A stretch of DNA of 6,244 bases from NCBI GenBank assembly GCA_021789565.1, contig JAJYJL010000538.1, positions 1-6,244 on the forward strand, read 5' to 3'. Under the pieces are notes generated by a model, which worked only from the letters and a program-made list of their open reading frames with translations, did no database searches and had not been told where the DNA came from. This document shows positions 5,678 to 6,244 of this stretch, piece by piece. The DNA comes from Acidobacteriota bacterium. Its GTDB lineage: Bacteria > Acidobacteriota > Terriglobia > UBA7540. Position 1 is the first letter of the stretch, and the number at the start of each line of letters is the position of its first letter. Both the position numbers and the translations under genes were made by a program.

Positions 5678-6244
5678 CTATAACTCCACACTCGACCGCC
5701 AGCGCAGCATCCGATCTTCAATCCAACGCACCGCGACAAACAACAGCGCGCCCACAATCGCCAGAACGACCATTGTAGAGAAGAGGCGAGTGGTGTCGTT
5801 CACGCCGCTGGCTTGCGTCATAATCCACCCCACGCCGGCCGTTGACCCGACAAACTCACCAACCACCGCCGAGACCAGGGCCATGGAGATGCTCGTTTTC
5901 ATCGCGGCAAACACCCACGCATAGGTCGTAGGGAGAATCACCAAACGTATCACGTCACGATTCGTTCCGCCCATCGTACGAATGCTGTTAACTAAGGCGG
6001 GCTCAACACTGCGCACGCCGGAAAAGACGTTGAAGAAGATGATAAAGAAGACGACCATAGCGGCAAGCGCAATCTTGGATTCCACCCCGAACCCAAACCA
6101 GATCAGGAAGAGTGGAGCGATGGCGATACGAGGCATAGAGTTGAACGCCACCAGAATCGGCTCCATCGCATCCCCGACCCGGCGCGAGATCGCAGAGAGC
6201 AGGCCAGTGGCCATTCCGAGGACGAGGCCCAGCAGCAAGCCTGC
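5678..6244 (-). CDS. ABC transporter permease, SsuC/TauC/NitT type (partial, N-terminus outside window)
   Basis: This is the inner-membrane permease of an ABC importer of the nitrate/sulfonate/taurine type. It would form the channel with a periplasmic binding protein and an ATPase, both presumably encoded beyond the right edge. The frame is open to the window edge and gives 188 residues. The family is about 250-270 residues, so roughly 70 residues with the first membrane span are missing. Visible family features are the stretch NSMPRIAIAPLFLIWFGFG (fragment residues about 35-53), a hydrophobic span after it, and the EAA-type cytoplasmic loop that contacts the ATPase (about 82-104, with MGGTNRDVIRLVILP). 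After these come VVGEFVG and a last membrane span before a basic tail. The fold and family are clear. The substrate cannot be read from a permease, because close relatives import sulfonates, nitrate, pyrimidine precursors, phthalate and others. The TAG stop lies 10 nt before the next start, so it is probably co-transcribed with the enzymes. Confidence 0.93.
   Translation of the reverse strand, partial: AGLLLGLVLGMATGLLSAISRRVGDAMEPILVAFNSMPRIAIAPLFLIWFGFGVESKIALAAMVVFFIIFFNVFSGVRSVEPALVNSIRTMGGTNRDVIRLVILPTTYAWVFAAMKTSISMALVSAVVGEFVGSTAGVGWIMTQASGVNDTTRLFSTMVVLAIVGALLFVAVRWIEDRMLRWRSSVEL

Noticed and set aside
5668..5757. Extension of the PrpD frame upstream to 5757, adding 30 codons
   Set aside because: It overlaps the end of the permease gene, is Cys/Arg-rich and unlike the family; the ATG at 5667 fits both the family N-terminus and the ribosome site.

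Overview
All five recognisable genes lie on the minus strand, reading from the right edge to the left. They look like one catabolic operon of a moderately GC-rich bacterium. The organism cannot be named from this sequence: the GTG and TTG starts with GGAGG ribosome sites, the ABC importer permease, the MmgE/PrpD protein and the lyase occur in many Proteobacteria, Chloroflexi, Tectomicrobia-like and Actinobacteria lineages. There is no rRNA or tRNA gene, CRISPR array, transposase or phage gene.

Layout in transcription order. (1) 6244-5678: the C-terminal two thirds of a taurine/sulfonate/nitrate-type ABC importer permease, cut by the window edge. (2) 5667-4297: an MmgE/PrpD-family protein, starting 10 nt after the permease stop. 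(3) 4300-2828: an argininosuccinate-lyase-like C-N lyase of the fumarase/aspartase superfamily. Its TTG start overlaps the PrpD stop by 4 nt (TTGA), which suggests translational coupling. (4) 2735-1500: a DRE-TIM metallolyase (isopropylmalate/homocitrate synthase-like TIM barrel without the LeuA regulatory domain), after a 92-nt gap. (5) 1402-365: a cytoplasmic-looking CapA-family metallophosphatase-fold protein, after a 97-nt gap that holds a strong GC-rich hairpin. (6) 293-54: a short reading frame whose middle resembles the N-terminus of a second CapA protein, probably a remnant. It is preceded by a 20-bp palindrome.

The most interesting part is the permease, PrpD and C-N lyase block. A PrpD-superfamily epimerase paired with a fumarase/aspartase-superfamily C-N lyase is the known arrangement for breakdown of iminodisuccinate, and the related EDDS lyase acts on an aminopolycarboxylate. 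An uptake permease next to such a tightly coupled pair suggests import and C-N cleavage of an N-substituted aspartate or similar amino-dicarboxylate. The substrate is inferred, not shown. The DRE-TIM enzyme could process a carbon skeleton downstream, and the role of CapA in such an operon is unclear.
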